64,000 bases of DNA, from NCBI RefSeq assembly GCF_035978755.1, contig NZ_CP108414.1, positions 6,014,001 through 6,078,000 on the forward strand, given 5' to 3'. Positions 51,808 through 61,604 of this stretch are shown piece by piece. Both the position numbers and the translations under genes were made by a program. How positions within the stretch are numbered: the stretch's first letter is position 1; each line of letters begins with the position of its first letter. The notes beneath the pieces are model-generated. The model was not told the DNA's origin. It saw only the letters and a list, made by a program, of their open reading frames with translations, and made no database searches. The stretch is from Streptomyces sp. NBC_01298 (lineage in GTDB: Bacteria; Actinomycetota; Actinomycetes; Streptomycetales; Streptomycetaceae).

Positions 51808-51855
51808 GAGCCGTCCGGGGCGACTGACGGAAGGCCCGAAACGAGGGCCGATCCG

Positions 51856-52101
51856 CTACAGATACCCCTCGGACGGCTGTGGCGGCGGCTGCCGTGCCGG
51901 CTGCGGTGCCGGCTGCGCCCGGCTTCTGTTGGCCCGCCACTTCACCGACTCGCGCCCGTAGCGAACCCCCCACATGAGGATTGCGGTGGCCAGGAAGCCG
52001 CGCATGACCGGATCTTCCTCTCTGATCATGAGGATCAGCACCGGTGTCAAGAACACCAGGATCCAACGCGGATGGTTCCGCCAGTCGTTCTTGCCTGCCA
52101 T
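51856..52101 (-). CDS. Small membrane protein, 81 residues
   Basis: ATG start behind GGGAGG, a good ribosome site. A polar N-terminus (AGKNDWRNHPR) leads to two short hydrophobic segments (about 13-26 and 32-46), then a basic stretch GRESVKWRANRSR and a Pro/Gln tail. No family recognised. It reads away from the tRNA-Gly gene on the same strand. Confidence 0.7.
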   Translation of the reverse strand: MAGKNDWRNHPRWILVFLTPVLILMIREEDPVMRGFLATAILMWGVRYGRESVKWRANRSRAQPAPQPARQPPPQPSEGYL

Positions 52102-52178
52102 GTGACCTCCCGACGGGACCCTAAGGCGCGAGTGGCCCGGAGCCCCCAGGGTTTGCCATCACCGCGTCCGGAACGACG

Positions 52179-52217
52179 AAGGGCCAGGTCGAGGAAAACT
52201 CCTCTGACCTGGCCCTT
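52179..52217 (-). terminator. Terminator of tRNA-Gly
   Basis: AAGGGCCAGGTC with GAGGA pairs with TCCTC and GACCTGGCCCTT around AAAC, 11 nt past the tRNA 3' end. Near-identical to the hairpin at 51771. Confidence 0.82.
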
Positions 52218-52228
52218 TGCGTCTCTGA

Positions 52229-52298
52229 GCGGGTGACGGGAATCGAACCCGCGTAGCTAGTTTGGAAGACTAGTGCTCTACCATTGAGCTACACCCGC
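52229..52298 (-). tRNA. tRNA-Gly (anticodon TCC)
   Basis: Folds as a cloverleaf on the minus strand: acceptor GCGGGTG pairs with CACCCGC, D-arm GCTC/GAGC, anticodon stem CTAGT/ACTAG with loop CTTCCAA, T-loop TTCGATT. CCA is not encoded. It decodes GGA and perhaps GGG. Confidence 0.95.
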
Positions 52299-52476
52299 AG
52301 CATGCGCGTCGCAGGTCCGGGGACCGCGGCACGAAGAGCATCCTAGCGGGTTCCCGCGGGGGATCGCACACCACATTTCGCGCCCGCGGAGAGTCGCGTC
52401 CGCTCTGCCGTGGCGCATTCGCCGAAACTCCGCACGCCGGAGGGTCCTCGGGCATGTACCCTACGTGTCGCACCGA

Positions 52477-52553
52477 CGGGGTGTGGCGCAGCTTGGTAGC
52501 GCGTCCGCTTTGGGAGCGGAAGGTCGTCGGTTCGAATCCGGCCACCCCGACCA
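52477..52553 (+). tRNA. tRNA-Pro (anticodon TGG)
   Basis: 77 nt with acceptor CGGGGTG/CACCCCG, D-arm GCGC/GCGC, anticodon stem TCCGC/GCGGA with loop TTTGGGA, and T-loop TTCGAAT. The 3' ACCA is encoded, unlike in the tRNA-Gly beside it. It is divergent from tRNA-Gly. Both are intact and I see no integrase or att duplication next to them. Confidence 0.95.
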
Positions 52554-52740
52554 GCAGGATGATCGCGGGATCCCTCTCCGAGACCGCGTCGATGATCGCG
52601 TTGTGGGCTGATTGCCGCTTGCGGCTACTATGCAAGCTGCGTGCCCGTGTGTCTGATGTACCGGGCCCGATCCGCTGAGAACCGCTAGACCGCGGCGATG
52701 AGCAGAGACCCCCAGCAGTCAGCCACAAGGAGACCGAACC

Positions 52741-54135
52741 GTGAAGAGCGCCGTGGAGACCCTGAACCCGACTCGGGTTCGGCTCACTGTTGAGGTGCCC
52801 TTCGAGGAGCTCAAGGACAGCCTCGACGCGGCCTACAAGAAGATCAACCAGCAGGTCACGGTGAAGGGCTTCCGCAAGGGCAAGATCCCGGCCCGCGTCA
52901 TCGACCAGCGCTTCGGCCGCGGTGCGGTGCTGGAGGAGGCCGTCAACGACGCCCTCCCGAAGTTCTACACCGAGGCCGTCAACGAGGCCGACCTGAACCC
53001 GCTGGGCCAGCCCGACGTGGACGTCACGGAGCTGAAGGACGGCGAACTGCTGGCCTTCACCGCCGAGGTCGACATCCGTCCCGCGATCGAGATCCCGGAC
53101 TACTCCGGCATCGAGGTCACCGTGGACGCCGTCGAGGTCTCGGACGAGGACGTCGAGAAGTCGGTCGAGCAGCTGCGCGGCCGTTTCGCGTCCACCAAGG
53201 ACGTCGAGCGCGCGGCCGAGGACGGCGACGTCGTTACCATCGACCTCGAGGCCAAGGTCGACGGCGAGGTGCTGGAGGACGGTGTCGCCCAGGACGTCTC
53301 CTACACCATCGGCTCTGGTGAGCTTCTCGAAGGCATCGACGAGGCCGTCAAGGGCCTGGAGGCCGGTGGCGAGGCCACCTTCACCTCCCAGCTGAAGGGC
53401 GGCTCCGCCGAGGGCAAGGACGCCGAGGTCACCGTCAAGGTCACCAAGGTTTCCGCCCGTGAGCTGCCGGAGCTGGACGACGAGTTCGCCGGCATGGCGA
53501 GCGAGTTCGACACCCTCGACGAGCTGAAGGCCGACAGCCGCAAGCGCCTCGAGAACATGAAGCAGTACGACCAGGCCACGCAGGCCCAGGAGCGCGTCCT
53601 GGAGAAGCTGCTGGAGCTCGTCGAGGTCCCGATCCCCGAGAAGCTCCTCGCGGACGAGGTCCAGACCCGCAAGCACAACCTGGAGCACCACCAGCTCGGC
53701 CAGATGGGTCTCACCATCGAGAAGTACCTGGAGATCCAGGGCAAGACGGTCGAGGAGTTCGACGCCGAGACCGCCGAGCAGGCGATCAAGGGCATCAAGA
53801 CCCAGTTCGTCCTCGACGAGCTGGTCAACAAGGAGAAGCTGAACGTGAACCAGGAGGAGCTCACCGAGCACCTCATGCGTCGCGCCGCCTCCTCCGGCAT
53901 GTCCCCCGACCAGTTCGCCCAGGCCGTCGTCGAGGGTGGCCAGGTTCCGATGCTCGTCGGCGAGGTCGCCCGCGGCAAGGCCCTCGCGGCCGTCGTCGAG
54001 GCCGCCAAGGTCACCGACACCAACGGTGAGGTCGTCGACCTCTCCGACGACGAGGACGAGCTCGAGACGGCCGCCGAGACCGTCGAGAACGTCGTCGAGG
54101 CCGACGGCGAGATCGCGGCCGACGAGGCCAAGTAA
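52741..54135 (+). CDS. tig: Trigger factor, ribosome-associated chaperone and PPIase
   Basis: A 464-residue protein binding nascent chains at the ribosome exit. GTG start. The ribosome-binding signature GFRKGKIP is at 43-50. The FKBP-type prolyl isomerase domain covers about 150-245 ([15 protein letters not shown]). The C-terminal helical chaperone arms extend to about 430, ending in an acidic tail. It lies upstream of the clp protease genes but is separated from them by a terminator hairpin and the clpP1 promoter. Confidence 0.95.
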   Translation: MKSAVETLNPTRVRLTVEVPFEELKDSLDAAYKKINQQVTVKGFRKGKIPARVIDQRFGRGAVLEEAVNDALPKFYTEAVNEADLNPLGQPDVDVTELKDGELLAFTAEVDIRPAIEIPDYSGIEVTVDAVEVSDEDVEKSVEQLRGRFASTKDVERAAEDGDVVTIDLEAKVDGEVLEDGVAQDVSYTIGSGELLEGIDEAVKGLEAGGEATFTSQLKGGSAEGKDAEVTVKVTKVSARELPELDDEFAGMASEFDTLDELKADSRKRLENMKQYDQATQAQERVLEKLLELVEVPIPEKLLADEVQTRKHNLEHHQLGQMGLTIEKYLEIQGKTVEEFDAETAEQAIKGIKTQFVLDELVNKEKLNVNQEELTEHLMRRAASSGMSPDQFAQAVVEGGQVPMLVGEVARGKALAAVVEAAKVTDTNGEVVDLSDDEDELETAAETVENVVEADGEIAADEAK

Positions 54136-54177
54136 CACCCGGGCTCACCCCCGCTGAGCAGTACCAGAGCACGGCCC

Positions 54178-54210
54178 GGAGGGCCCGTACGCCATCGCGT
54201 CCGGGCCCTT
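54178..54210 (+). terminator. Hairpin after tig
   Basis: Arms GGAGGGCCCGTACGC and GCGTCCGGGCCCTTC pair with minor mismatches around CAT, 43 nt past the tig stop. Confidence 0.7.
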
Positions 54211-54278
54211 CGGCCTTCCTGCGGGAAGGGCCTGCGCAATGCCTTCCGAAGGCCCTCGGTGACGGGGCCCTGACCTTG

Positions 54279-54292
54279 CGCTCCGAGCGAAC
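54279..54292. promoter_or_regulatory. ClgR-type operator upstream of clpP1
   Basis: Read on the minus strand it is GTTCGC-TCGGA-GCG, an exact fit to the GTTCGC-N5-GCG pattern described for the Streptomyces Clp regulator ClgR. It lies 164 nt before clpP1, so clpP1-clpP2 is probably activated by ClgR. The 321-bp gap holds no gene. Confidence 0.72.
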
Positions 54293-54456
54293 AGTTCGGG
54301 AAGCGGGATGGCGTTGTCGTAGCTGCGCGTTAGGGTCCATGAATACGAGGGCACGGGAGTACCCGACGCCGGCGGACATCGTCCGCACGGCAGGTCCGCG
54401 CCCCAGAACGAGACGCTGAGACGGCACATGGCCGTCGGAGACGAGCAGGTGGATAC

Positions 54457-55074
54457 GTGACGAATCTGAAGCCTTACGCCGCGGGTGAGCCGTCCATCGG
54501 TGGCGGCCTCGGCGACCATGTCTACAACCGGCTGCTCGGCGAGCGCATCATCTTCCTCGGCCAGCAGGTCGACGACGACATCGCCAACAAGATCACCGCG
54601 CAGCTCCTGCTCCTGGCCGCCGAGCCGGAGAAGGACATCTACCTGTACATCAACAGCCCCGGTGGCTCGGTGACGGCAGGCATGGCGGTCTACGACACCA
54701 TGCAGTACATCCCGAACGACGTGGTCACCATCGGTATGGGCATGGCGGCCTCCATGGGCCAGTTCCTGCTCACCGGCGGCACCCCGGGCAAGCGCTTCGC
54801 GCTCCCGAACACCGACATCCTGATGCACCAGGGCTCCGCCGGCATCGGTGGCACCGCCTCGGACATCAAGATCCAGGCCCAGTACCTGCTGCGCACGAAG
54901 CAGCGCATGGCTGAGATCACCGCGCACCACTCCGGCCAGACCGTGGAGACGATCATCCGCGACGGCGACCGCGACCGCTGGTACACGGCGGAAGAGGCCA
55001 AGGCCTACGGCCTCATCGACGAGATCATCTCCGCCGCGTCGCTGGTCCCGGGCGGCGGTGGCACCGGGGCCTGA
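54457..55074 (+). CDS. clpP1: ATP-dependent Clp protease proteolytic subunit ClpP1
   Basis: A 205-residue serine peptidase subunit; GTG start. Catalytic triad S99 (GMAASMG), H124 (LMHQGS) and D173 (GDRDRW). The first residues before [12 protein letters not shown] are a short propeptide. ClpP1 assembles with ClpP2 into the degradation chamber fed by ClpX or ClpC. It is followed by clpP2 after 89 nt. A ClgR operator lies upstream. Confidence 0.95.
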   Translation: MTNLKPYAAGEPSIGGGLGDHVYNRLLGERIIFLGQQVDDDIANKITAQLLLLAAEPEKDIYLYINSPGGSVTAGMAVYDTMQYIPNDVVTIGMGMAASMGQFLLTGGTPGKRFALPNTDILMHQGSAGIGGTASDIKIQAQYLLRTKQRMAEITAHHSGQTVETIIRDGDRDRWYTAEEAKAYGLIDEIISAASLVPGGGGTGA

Positions 55075-55163
55075 TCCCGGCCCCGGCGCACGGGATCCCG
55101 TACGGGGATCACCGCGCCCGCCCGCACCAGGCAAGCCTCAGCCCGCAGAACGCCACCAGGACG

Positions 55164-55832
55164 GTGAACACCCAGATGCACATGAACAACCTTTCTCCCG
55201 CGAGCGGCCTCTACACCGGCGCGCCGGTGGACAACCGCTACGTCGTGCCGCGCTTCGTGGAGCGCACCTCGCAGGGCGTCCGCGAGTACGACCCGTACGC
55301 GAAGCTCTTCGAGGAGCGCATCATCTTCCTCGGCGTGCAGATCGACGACGCCTCCGCCAACGACGTCATGGCGCAGCTCCTGTGCCTGGAGTCGATGGAC
55401 CCGGACCGCGACATCTACCTGTACATCAACAGCCCCGGCGGCTCCTTCACCGCGCTGACGGCGATCTACGACACGATGCAGTTCGTGAAGCCGGACATCT
55501 CGACGGTGTGCATGGGCCAGGCGGCCTCCGCCGCCGCGGTCCTGCTCGCCGCCGGCGCCCCCGGCAAGCGCATGGCGCTGCCGAACGCCCGCGTGCTGAT
55601 CCACCAGCCCTCGGGCGGCACCGGCCGCGAGCAGCTCTCCGACCTGGAGATCGCGGCCAACGAGATCCTGCGCATGCGCGACCAGCTGGAGAACATGCTG
55701 GCCACGCACTCCTCGACCCCGATCGAGAAGATCCGCGACGACATCGAGCGCGACAAGATCCTCACGGCCCAGGACGCGCTGGCGTACGGCCTGATCGACC
55801 AGGTCGTCGCGACCCGTAAGACTTCGAACTGA
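55164..55832 (+). CDS. clpP2: ATP-dependent Clp protease proteolytic subunit ClpP2
   Basis: 222 residues from the GTG at 55164; Met codons at positions 5 and 7 are alternative starts. A propeptide of about 20 residues precedes [11 protein letters not shown]. Triad S122 (GQAASAA), H147 (LIHQPS) and D197 (IERDKIL). The active-site contexts differ clearly from ClpP1, as expected for subunits of a mixed chamber. The gap to clpX holds terminator-like hairpins, so clpX has at least partly its own transcript. Confidence 0.95.
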   Translation: MNTQMHMNNLSPASGLYTGAPVDNRYVVPRFVERTSQGVREYDPYAKLFEERIIFLGVQIDDASANDVMAQLLCLESMDPDRDIYLYINSPGGSFTALTAIYDTMQFVKPDISTVCMGQAASAAAVLLAAGAPGKRMALPNARVLIHQPSGGTGREQLSDLEIAANEILRMRDQLENMLATHSSTPIEKIRDDIERDKILTAQDALAYGLIDQVVATRKTSN

Positions 55833-55856
55833 TCCTTGCCGCCAGTTGACGCGGAC

Positions 55857-55912
55857 ACATCGCCGGATTCGGCGATGTGAACCACGTCAAGGGGGCCCCG
55901 CACGGGGCCCCC
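55857..55912 (+). terminator. Two hairpins between clpP2 and clpX
   Basis: ACATCGCC/GGCGATGT around GGATTC (55857-55878), then GGGGGCCCCG/CGGGGCCCCC with a 2-nt spacer (55891-55912). The second is the likely terminator of the clpP operon. Confidence 0.7.
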
Positions 55913-55985
55913 GGCAAGGTACCGTCGGATATGAGGCACCAGGAGCGCTGAACCAGGCGTCTCCCAGGCGAAGGGGAAGCACCTC

Positions 55986-57272
55986 GTGGCACGCATCGGT
56001 GACGGCGGCGACCTGCTCAAGTGCTCGTTCTGCGGAAAGAGCCAGAAGCAGGTGAAGAAGCTCATCGCGGGACCCGGTGTGTACATCTGCGACGAGTGCA
56101 TCGACCTCTGCAACGAGATCATCGAAGAGGAGCTGGCCGAGACTTCCGAGGTCAGGTGGGAGGAACTCCCCAAGCCTCGTGAGATCTACGAGTTCCTGGA
56201 GAGCTACGTCGTCGGCCAGGAGCCGGCGAAGAAGGCGCTCTCCGTCGCGGTGTACAACCACTACAAGCGCGTCCAGGCCGGCGAGAACGGCGGCGGGACG
56301 GGCCGTGACGACGCGATCGAGCTCGCGAAGTCCAACATCCTCCTGCTCGGCCCCACGGGCTCGGGCAAGACGCTGCTGGCCCAGACGCTGGCCCGGATGC
56401 TCAACGTTCCGTTCGCCATCGCGGACGCGACGGCGCTGACGGAGGCCGGGTACGTCGGCGAGGACGTCGAGAACATCCTGCTCAAGCTGATCCAGGCCGC
56501 TGACTACGACGTCAAGAAGGCCGAAACCGGGATCATCTACATCGACGAGATCGACAAGGTCGCCCGCAAGAGCGAGAACCCGTCGATCACGCGCGACGTG
56601 AGCGGCGAGGGCGTGCAGCAGGCCCTCCTGAAGATCCTGGAAGGCACGACCGCTTCCGTACCGCCGCAGGGCGGTCGCAAGCACCCGCACCAGGAGTTCA
56701 TCCAGATCGACACGACGAACGTGCTGTTCATCGTGGGCGGCGCCTTCTCCGGGCTGGAGCGGATCATCGAATCCCGTGCCGGCGCGAAGGGCATCGGCTT
56801 CGGGGCGACCATCCGCTCGAAGCGCGAGATCGAGGCGAGCAACCAGTTCCAGGAGGTCATGCCGGAGGACCTGGTGAAGTTCGGGATGATCCCCGAGTTC
56901 ATCGGCCGTCTCCCCGTCATCACCTCGGTGCACAACCTGGACCGCGAGGCCCTGCTCCAGATCCTCATCGAGCCGCGCAACGCGCTGGTCAAGCAGTACC
57001 AGCGGCTGTTCGAACTCGACGGCGTCGAGCTGGACTTCGAGCGCGAGGCCCTCGAAGCCATCGCCGACCAGGCGATCCTCCGCCAGACCGGCGCGCGCGG
57101 CCTGCGCGCCATCATGGAAGAGGTCCTGATGTCGGTGATGTACGAGGTCCCGTCCCGCAAGGACGTGGCCCGCGTGGTCATCACCTCGGACGTGGTCCGT
57201 TCCAACGTCAACCCGACGCTGGTCCCGCGGATCGTCCCGAAGGACCAGGGGCCGCACGAGAAGTCGGCGTAG
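55986..57272 (+). CDS. clpX: ATP-dependent Clp protease ATPase subunit ClpX
   Basis: A 428-residue AAA+ unfoldase that feeds ClpP; GTG start. Zinc-binding domain with C13, C16, C35 and C38; Walker A GPTGSGKT at 122-129; pore loop GYVG at 155-158; Walker B around IIYIDEID (183-190); [19 protein letters not shown] loop; sensor 2 in [12 protein letters not shown]. Full family length. A perfect terminator follows. Confidence 0.96.
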   Translation: MARIGDGGDLLKCSFCGKSQKQVKKLIAGPGVYICDECIDLCNEIIEEELAETSEVRWEELPKPREIYEFLESYVVGQEPAKKALSVAVYNHYKRVQAGENGGGTGRDDAIELAKSNILLLGPTGSGKTLLAQTLARMLNVPFAIADATALTEAGYVGEDVENILLKLIQAADYDVKKAETGIIYIDEIDKVARKSENPSITRDVSGEGVQQALLKILEGTTASVPPQGGRKHPHQEFIQIDTTNVLFIVGGAFSGLERIIESRAGAKGIGFGATIRSKREIEASNQFQEVMPEDLVKFGMIPEFIGRLPVITSVHNLDREALLQILIEPRNALVKQYQRLFELDGVELDFEREALEAIADQAILRQTGARGLRAIMEEVLMSVMYEVPSRKDVARVVITSDVVRSNVNPTLVPRIVPKDQGPHEKSA

Positions 57273-57291
57273 CCGCCAGGTACGCGTACGC

Positions 57292-57325
57292 AGAAGGGGC
57301 GCCCCCGACCGGGGGCGCCCCTTCT
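57292..57325. terminator. Perfect hairpin after clpX
   Basis: A 15-bp perfect stem (AGAAGGGGCGCCCCC and complement) with a GACC loop. Confidence 0.87.
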
Positions 57326-57437
57326 GCGGTCGGCCTATCTTGCGCTGTAATCAGACATAGGTTCGCCATGTCCTGGCGTGGAGCATATTTCCTTGATCGA
57401 CTTTGCCTCGAACCGTTTTCGATCGAGAGGTAAGAGC

Positions 57438-57719
57438 GTGAGGCGGAACCGTGTCATGGGAGCCCTGGCGGTGACTGTCGCCGCTACCGTGCTGCCGATG
57501 GTGGCGGCTACACCGGCGTCGGCTGACCAGGGTGATTGCCAGTATTACCTCCACACGCAGGGCTATCGGATAGGCCCGAAGGTGGAGTCTGGCTGTAAGG
57601 CGGGTAGCGTCAGCGTCTTTGTCAACCCGGGACGCTGGGGTTCGTGCTACTTCGGGTTGACAAACATTGGAGTCAGGAAGGAGCCCGCCGTCACGGCGTG
57701 TAACCGCGCGGGCTGGTAG
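57438..57719 (+). CDS. Small secreted cysteine-containing protein, probably acquired
   Basis: 93 residues from the GTG at 57438 (GAGAGG upstream). Signal peptide: RRNR, hydrophobic core, cut after ASA near residue 29. The 63-residue mature part starts DQGDCQYYL and has four Cys (near residues 34, 53, 70 and 89), enough for two disulfides. I do not recognise a family. Base use is unlike its neighbours: ATA, ACA, AGG, TTG, TCT, TTT and TGT codons occur, and the upstream 100 bp is AT-rich. It lies between clpX and valS, a usually conserved stretch, so a recent insertion is likely. Confidence 0.65.
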   Translation: MRRNRVMGALAVTVAATVLPMVAATPASADQGDCQYYLHTQGYRIGPKVESGCKAGSVSVFVNPGRWGSCYFGLTNIGVRKEPAVTACNRAGW

Positions 57720-57734
57720 CCCTCTGGCCGCGGC

Positions 57735-57768
57735 CGGCCTGCACGGAAACGAGTGCCCGTGCAGGCCG
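57735..57768. terminator. Hairpin between convergent genes
   Basis: CGGCCTGCACGG and CCGTGCAGGCCG form a perfect 12-bp stem with a 10-nt loop. Confidence 0.78.
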
Positions 57769-57775
57769 CTGGCGA

Positions 57776-58741
57776 TCAGGCTTTAGTGCGGGCCGTGTTG
57801 TACAGCTTCGCGGTGTAGCCCGCCGTCTGTTCCAGGGTGAAGCCCTGGGTGCCGCCCATGACGGAGGCGAAGTCCGCCATGCTCACGACGGACAGGGTGC
57901 TGTAGTCGCCCCAGATGCAGACCGGAATGGTGAAGGGCTTCGTGAGCGGGTTGTCCGCGGACTTCTTCGGAGTCATCTTGAGCTCCTGGCACTTCATCAC
58001 GGCGCCCTTGAAGCCGGCCGGGTTCATCACCTTGGGGGAGCCGACGAGCTCCGCCTCCCCGTCCTTGTCGTCCTTCATCGAATTGGCCTTGGCCATGGCG
58101 AAGTAGGCGTCCACGGCCTTCTCCGGGTCGGCGATCTCGCCGTACACGCCCTGGAAGTTGAGTGCCTTTGCGGCCAGCGGGTTCTTCGCGTCGCCGGACT
58201 GGTAGGCCTCGGCGACCTGGGTCGGGTTCTTGACGCCGACCGCCTCGACTTCCTTGCGGTCCTTGTCGGAGAACTCTTCCTTCGAGCTCTTCGGGTTCTT
58301 CTTGTACTCGTCCACCGAGGCCGGAGCCACCAGCTTGTAGCCCTTGGTGTCCGCGGAGATCGACGCCGAGGCGCCGCCGCCCTGCGTGAAGTACCAGCCG
58401 GCGCCGCCGATCACGGCCACCGCCAGGACCACCGCGATGATCACGCCGGCCTTCGACTTCTTCGGAGGCTGCTGCGGGGGCATCCCGCCGCCGTACGGGG
58501 GCTGCTGCGGGTAGCCGCCGTACGGGGGCTGCTGCTGGGGGAAGCCGGGCTGCTGCTGCTGCGGGTAGCCCTGCTGCGGGACTCCCTGGGGGGCCTGCTG
58601 CGGGTAGCCGTAGCCGGGCTGCTGTCCGTAGGGGCCGGGCTGCTGGCCGCCGTACGGGTTCGGCTGCTGCGGCTGCTGTCCGTAGGGCCCCGGCTGCTGC
58701 GGCTGCTGGCCTCCGTACGGCCCCGGCTGGTTGTAGCTCAT
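57776..58741 (-). CDS. Pro/Gln/Gly-rich single-span membrane protein
   Basis: 321 residues from the ATG at 58741. Residues 1-95 are a low-complexity cytoplasmic tail of PQQPGPYG-type units. KKSKAG then a helix VIIAVVLAVAVIGGAGWYF (about 97-117) anchor it, and a 200-residue extracytoplasmic domain follows with a Cys pair near CQELKM and PVCIWGDYS. This layout is common in actinobacterial envelope proteins of unknown role. The repetitive tail makes the N-terminal start less certain. Confidence 0.8.
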   Translation of the reverse strand: MSYNQPGPYGGQQPQQPGPYGQQPQQPNPYGGQQPGPYGQQPGYGYPQQAPQGVPQQGYPQQQQPGFPQQQPPYGGYPQQPPYGGGMPPQQPPKKSKAGVIIAVVLAVAVIGGAGWYFTQGGGASASISADTKGYKLVAPASVDEYKKNPKSSKEEFSDKDRKEVEAVGVKNPTQVAEAYQSGDAKNPLAAKALNFQGVYGEIADPEKAVDAYFAMAKANSMKDDKDGEAELVGSPKVMNPAGFKGAVMKCQELKMTPKKSADNPLTKPFTIPVCIWGDYSTLSVVSMADFASVMGGTQGFTLEQTAGYTAKLYNTARTKA

Positions 58742-58855
58742 CCCGCGTCCCCCCATGAGGTTGTTTATGCGTCCCACACATCCTGGCGGAAGCCGGGGCG
58801 GCGAAGGGCCCCGGGCCCCCGGAAACCCGGTTTCATGACCGGACCGTTACGGCCC

Positions 58856-58861
58856 TAAACT
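58856..58861 (+). promoter_or_regulatory. Putative -10 box of valS
   Basis: TAAACT ends 7 nt before the valS GTG, with no ribosome site in between. A leaderless valS transcript is likely. Confidence 0.45.
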
Positions 58862-58868
58862 GTGCCTC

Positions 58869-61490
58869 GTGACCGAGAACACGCAGACACCCAGCAGCCC
58901 CTACTCCGAACTGCCGACCTCCTACGCGCCGGCCGATGTAGAGGGGAAGCTCTACGAGCGCTGGGTAGAGCGTGGGTACTTCGAGGCGGACGAGAAGAGC
59001 GACAAGCCTCCCTTCGCCATCGTCATCCCGCCGCCGAACGTCACCGGAAGCCTCCACCTGGGGCACGCCTTCGAGCACACGCTGATCGACGCCATCACCC
59101 GCCGCAAGCGCATGCAGGGCTACGAGACCCTGTGGCAGCCCGGCATGGACCACGCGGGCATCGCCACCCAGAACGTCGTCGAGCGCGAGCTCGCCAAGGA
59201 GGGCAAGTCCCGCCACGACCTGGGCCGCGAGGCCTTCGTCGAGCGCGTCTGGCAGTGGAAGGGCGAGTCCGGCGGGCAGATCTCCGGTCAGATGCGCCGC
59301 CTCGGCGACGGCGTCGACTGGTCGCGCGAGCGCTTCACCATGGACGAGGGCCTGTCCGAGTCCGTCCAGACCATCTTCAAGAAGCTCTACGACGACGAGC
59401 TGATCTACCGCGCCGAGCGCATCATCAACTGGTGCCCCCGCTGCCTCACCGCGATCTCCGACATCGAGGTCGAGTACCAGGACGACGAGGGCGAGCTCGT
59501 CTCCATCCGGTACGGCGAGGGCGAAGCCTCCATCGTCGTCGCGACGACCCGCGCCGAGACGATGCTCGGTGACACGGCCGTCGCCGTCCACCCCGACGAC
59601 GAGCGCTACAAGCACCTCGTCGGCACCGAGATCGAGCTGCCGCTCACCGGCCGCCGCATCCCGGTCGTCGCCGACGAGCACGTCGACCCCGAGTTCGGCA
59701 CCGGCGCCGTCAAGGTGACCCCGGCGCACGATCCCAACGACTTCGAGATCGGCCAGCGCCACGGCCTGCCCAACCTCGCCGTCATGGACGAGCACGCCGT
59801 CATCACCGTCCACGGCCCCTTCCTGGGCCTGGACCGGCTGGAGGCCCGTTCCGCCATCGTCGCCGCGCTGCGCGCCGAGGGCCGGATCGTCGCCGAGAAG
59901 CGCCCGTACACGCACTCCGTCGGCCACTGCTCGCGCTGCAAGACCACCATCGAGCCGCGCCTCTCGCTCCAGTGGTGGGTCAAGGTCGGCCCGCTCGCCA
60001 AGGCCGCCGGTGACGCGGTCCGCGACGGCCAGGTCAAGATCCACCCGCAGGAGATGGAGAAGCGCTACTTCGACTGGGTCGACAACCTCCACGACTGGTG
60101 CATCTCGCGCCAGCTGTGGTGGGGCCACCGCATCCCCGTCTGGTACGGCCCGAACGGCGAGATCGTCTGCGTCGGCCCCGACGAGCAGCCGCCGACCGGC
60201 GAGGGCTGGACCCAGGACACGGACGTCCTGGACACCTGGTTCTCCTCCGGCCTGTGGCCGTTCTCCACGCTCGGCTGGCCGCGGCAGACCGACAGCCTGG
60301 CGAAGTTCTACCCGAACGCCGTCCTGGTCACCGGCTACGACATCCTCTTCTTCTGGGTCGCCCGGATGATGATGTTCGGCCTGTACGCGATGGACGGCAC
60401 CCCGCCGTTCCACACCATCGCCCTGCACGGCATGGTCCGCGACGAGCGCGGCAAGAAGATGTCGAAGTCCTTCGGCAACGCGGTCAACCCGCTGGACTGG
60501 ATGGACAAGTACGGCTCCGACGCGGTCCGCTTCACCCTGGCGCGCGGCGCCAACCCGGGTGTCGACGTCCCGATCGGCGAGGACTGGGTCCAGGCCTCCA
60601 GCAAGTTCGCCAACAAGATCTGGAACGCCACCCGCTTCGCGATGATGAACGGCGCCACGATCGAGGGCGACCTGCCGTCGGCCGAGGAGATGTCGGCGAC
60701 CGACCGCTGGATCCTGTCCCGGCTGAACGCGACGGTCGCGCAGGCCGACGCCTTCTACGAGGACTACCAGTTCTCCAAGCTCAGCGAGGCGCTCTACCAC
60801 TTCGCGTGGGACGAGGTCTTCGACTGGTACGTCGAGCTGTCGAAGACGACGTTCTTCGCGGGCGGCGAGCCGGCCAAGGCCTCCGCCCGGGTCCTCGGCG
60901 AGGTCCTCGACGTCATGCTGCGCCTGCTGCACCCGGTGGTCCCCTTCGTCACCGAGACCCTGTGGACCACGCTGACCGGCGGCGAGTCCCTGGTGATCGC
61001 CGAATGGCCCAAGGACAGCGGCTTCCGCGACGCCGGCGCCGAGGCCGAGATCGAGGCCATCCAGACCCTCGTCCGCGAGGTCCGCCGGTTCCGCAAGGAG
61101 CAGGGCCTCGACGACAAGCAGAAGGTCCCGGCCCGCCTGGACCTGTCCGCCACCACGCTGGCCGCCCACGAGGCCGCCATCCGCCAGGTGCTGCGCCTCC
61201 AGCCGGAGGGCGACGCCTTCAGCGCCACCGCGACCCTGCCGGTCGCCGGCGCCACCGTCGCGCTCGACCTGTCGGGCACCATCGACATCCCGGCGGAGCG
61301 CAAGCGGCTGAGCAAGGACCTGGCCGCCGCCGAGAAGGAGAAGCAGCAGGCCGAGGCGAAGCTCGGGAACGAGGCGTTCATCGCCAAGGCTCCCGACAAC
61401 GTCGTGGACAAGATCAAGGGCCGGCTGTCCAAGGCGGAAGGCGACATCGCCCGCCTGAAGGCCCAGCTGGAAGCCCTCCCCGAGGGCTGA
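58869..61490 (+). CDS. valS: Valyl-tRNA synthetase
   Basis: An 873-residue class Ia synthetase charging tRNA-Val. The HIGH-type motif is HLGH at 63-66 within [13 protein letters not shown]; the editing domain covers about 190-345; KMSKS is at 530-534; the C-terminal coiled-coil arm runs from about 805 to the end. GTG start without a ribosome site. No T-box element is visible upstream. In many Streptomyces folC and ndk follow valS on the same strand; here a convergent VKOR gene follows. Confidence 0.96.
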   Translation: MTENTQTPSSPYSELPTSYAPADVEGKLYERWVERGYFEADEKSDKPPFAIVIPPPNVTGSLHLGHAFEHTLIDAITRRKRMQGYETLWQPGMDHAGIATQNVVERELAKEGKSRHDLGREAFVERVWQWKGESGGQISGQMRRLGDGVDWSRERFTMDEGLSESVQTIFKKLYDDELIYRAERIINWCPRCLTAISDIEVEYQDDEGELVSIRYGEGEASIVVATTRAETMLGDTAVAVHPDDERYKHLVGTEIELPLTGRRIPVVADEHVDPEFGTGAVKVTPAHDPNDFEIGQRHGLPNLAVMDEHAVITVHGPFLGLDRLEARSAIVAALRAEGRIVAEKRPYTHSVGHCSRCKTTIEPRLSLQWWVKVGPLAKAAGDAVRDGQVKIHPQEMEKRYFDWVDNLHDWCISRQLWWGHRIPVWYGPNGEIVCVGPDEQPPTGEGWTQDTDVLDTWFSSGLWPFSTLGWPRQTDSLAKFYPNAVLVTGYDILFFWVARMMMFGLYAMDGTPPFHTIALHGMVRDERGKKMSKSFGNAVNPLDWMDKYGSDAVRFTLARGANPGVDVPIGEDWVQASSKFANKIWNATRFAMMNGATIEGDLPSAEEMSATDRWILSRLNATVAQADAFYEDYQFSKLSEALYHFAWDEVFDWYVELSKTTFFAGGEPAKASARVLGEVLDVMLRLLHPVVPFVTETLWTTLTGGESLVIAEWPKDSGFRDAGAEAEIEAIQTLVREVRRFRKEQGLDDKQKVPARLDLSATTLAAHEAAIRQVLRLQPEGDAFSATATLPVAGATVALDLSGTIDIPAERKRLSKDLAAAEKEKQQAEAKLGNEAFIAKAPDNVVDKIKGRLSKAEGDIARLKAQLEALPEG

Positions 61491-61534
61491 CGACTCCGGC
61501 AAGGCCGGCAGCTCCGGCAAAGGCAAAGACGCAA

Positions 61535-61575
61535 GCGAAGGCCCCCACGCCGTCGGTCGACGTGGGGGCCTTCGC
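61535..61575. terminator. Hairpin between valS and the VKOR gene
   Basis: A 15-bp perfect stem (GCGAAGGCCCCCACG and complement) with an 11-nt loop; shared by the two convergent genes. Confidence 0.87.
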
Positions 61576-61604
61576 CGTATCTGTTCCCCGCGAGGGGCCG
61601 GGCG

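Noticed and set aside
52229..52553. tRNA genes as integration sites of a mobile element
   Set aside because: Both tRNAs are intact, and no integrase, excisionase or duplicated tRNA 3' end lies nearby.
58742..58868. T-box or leader control of valS
   Set aside because: The gap is short, has no conserved T-box sequence, and the -10 box leaves no room for a leader RNA.
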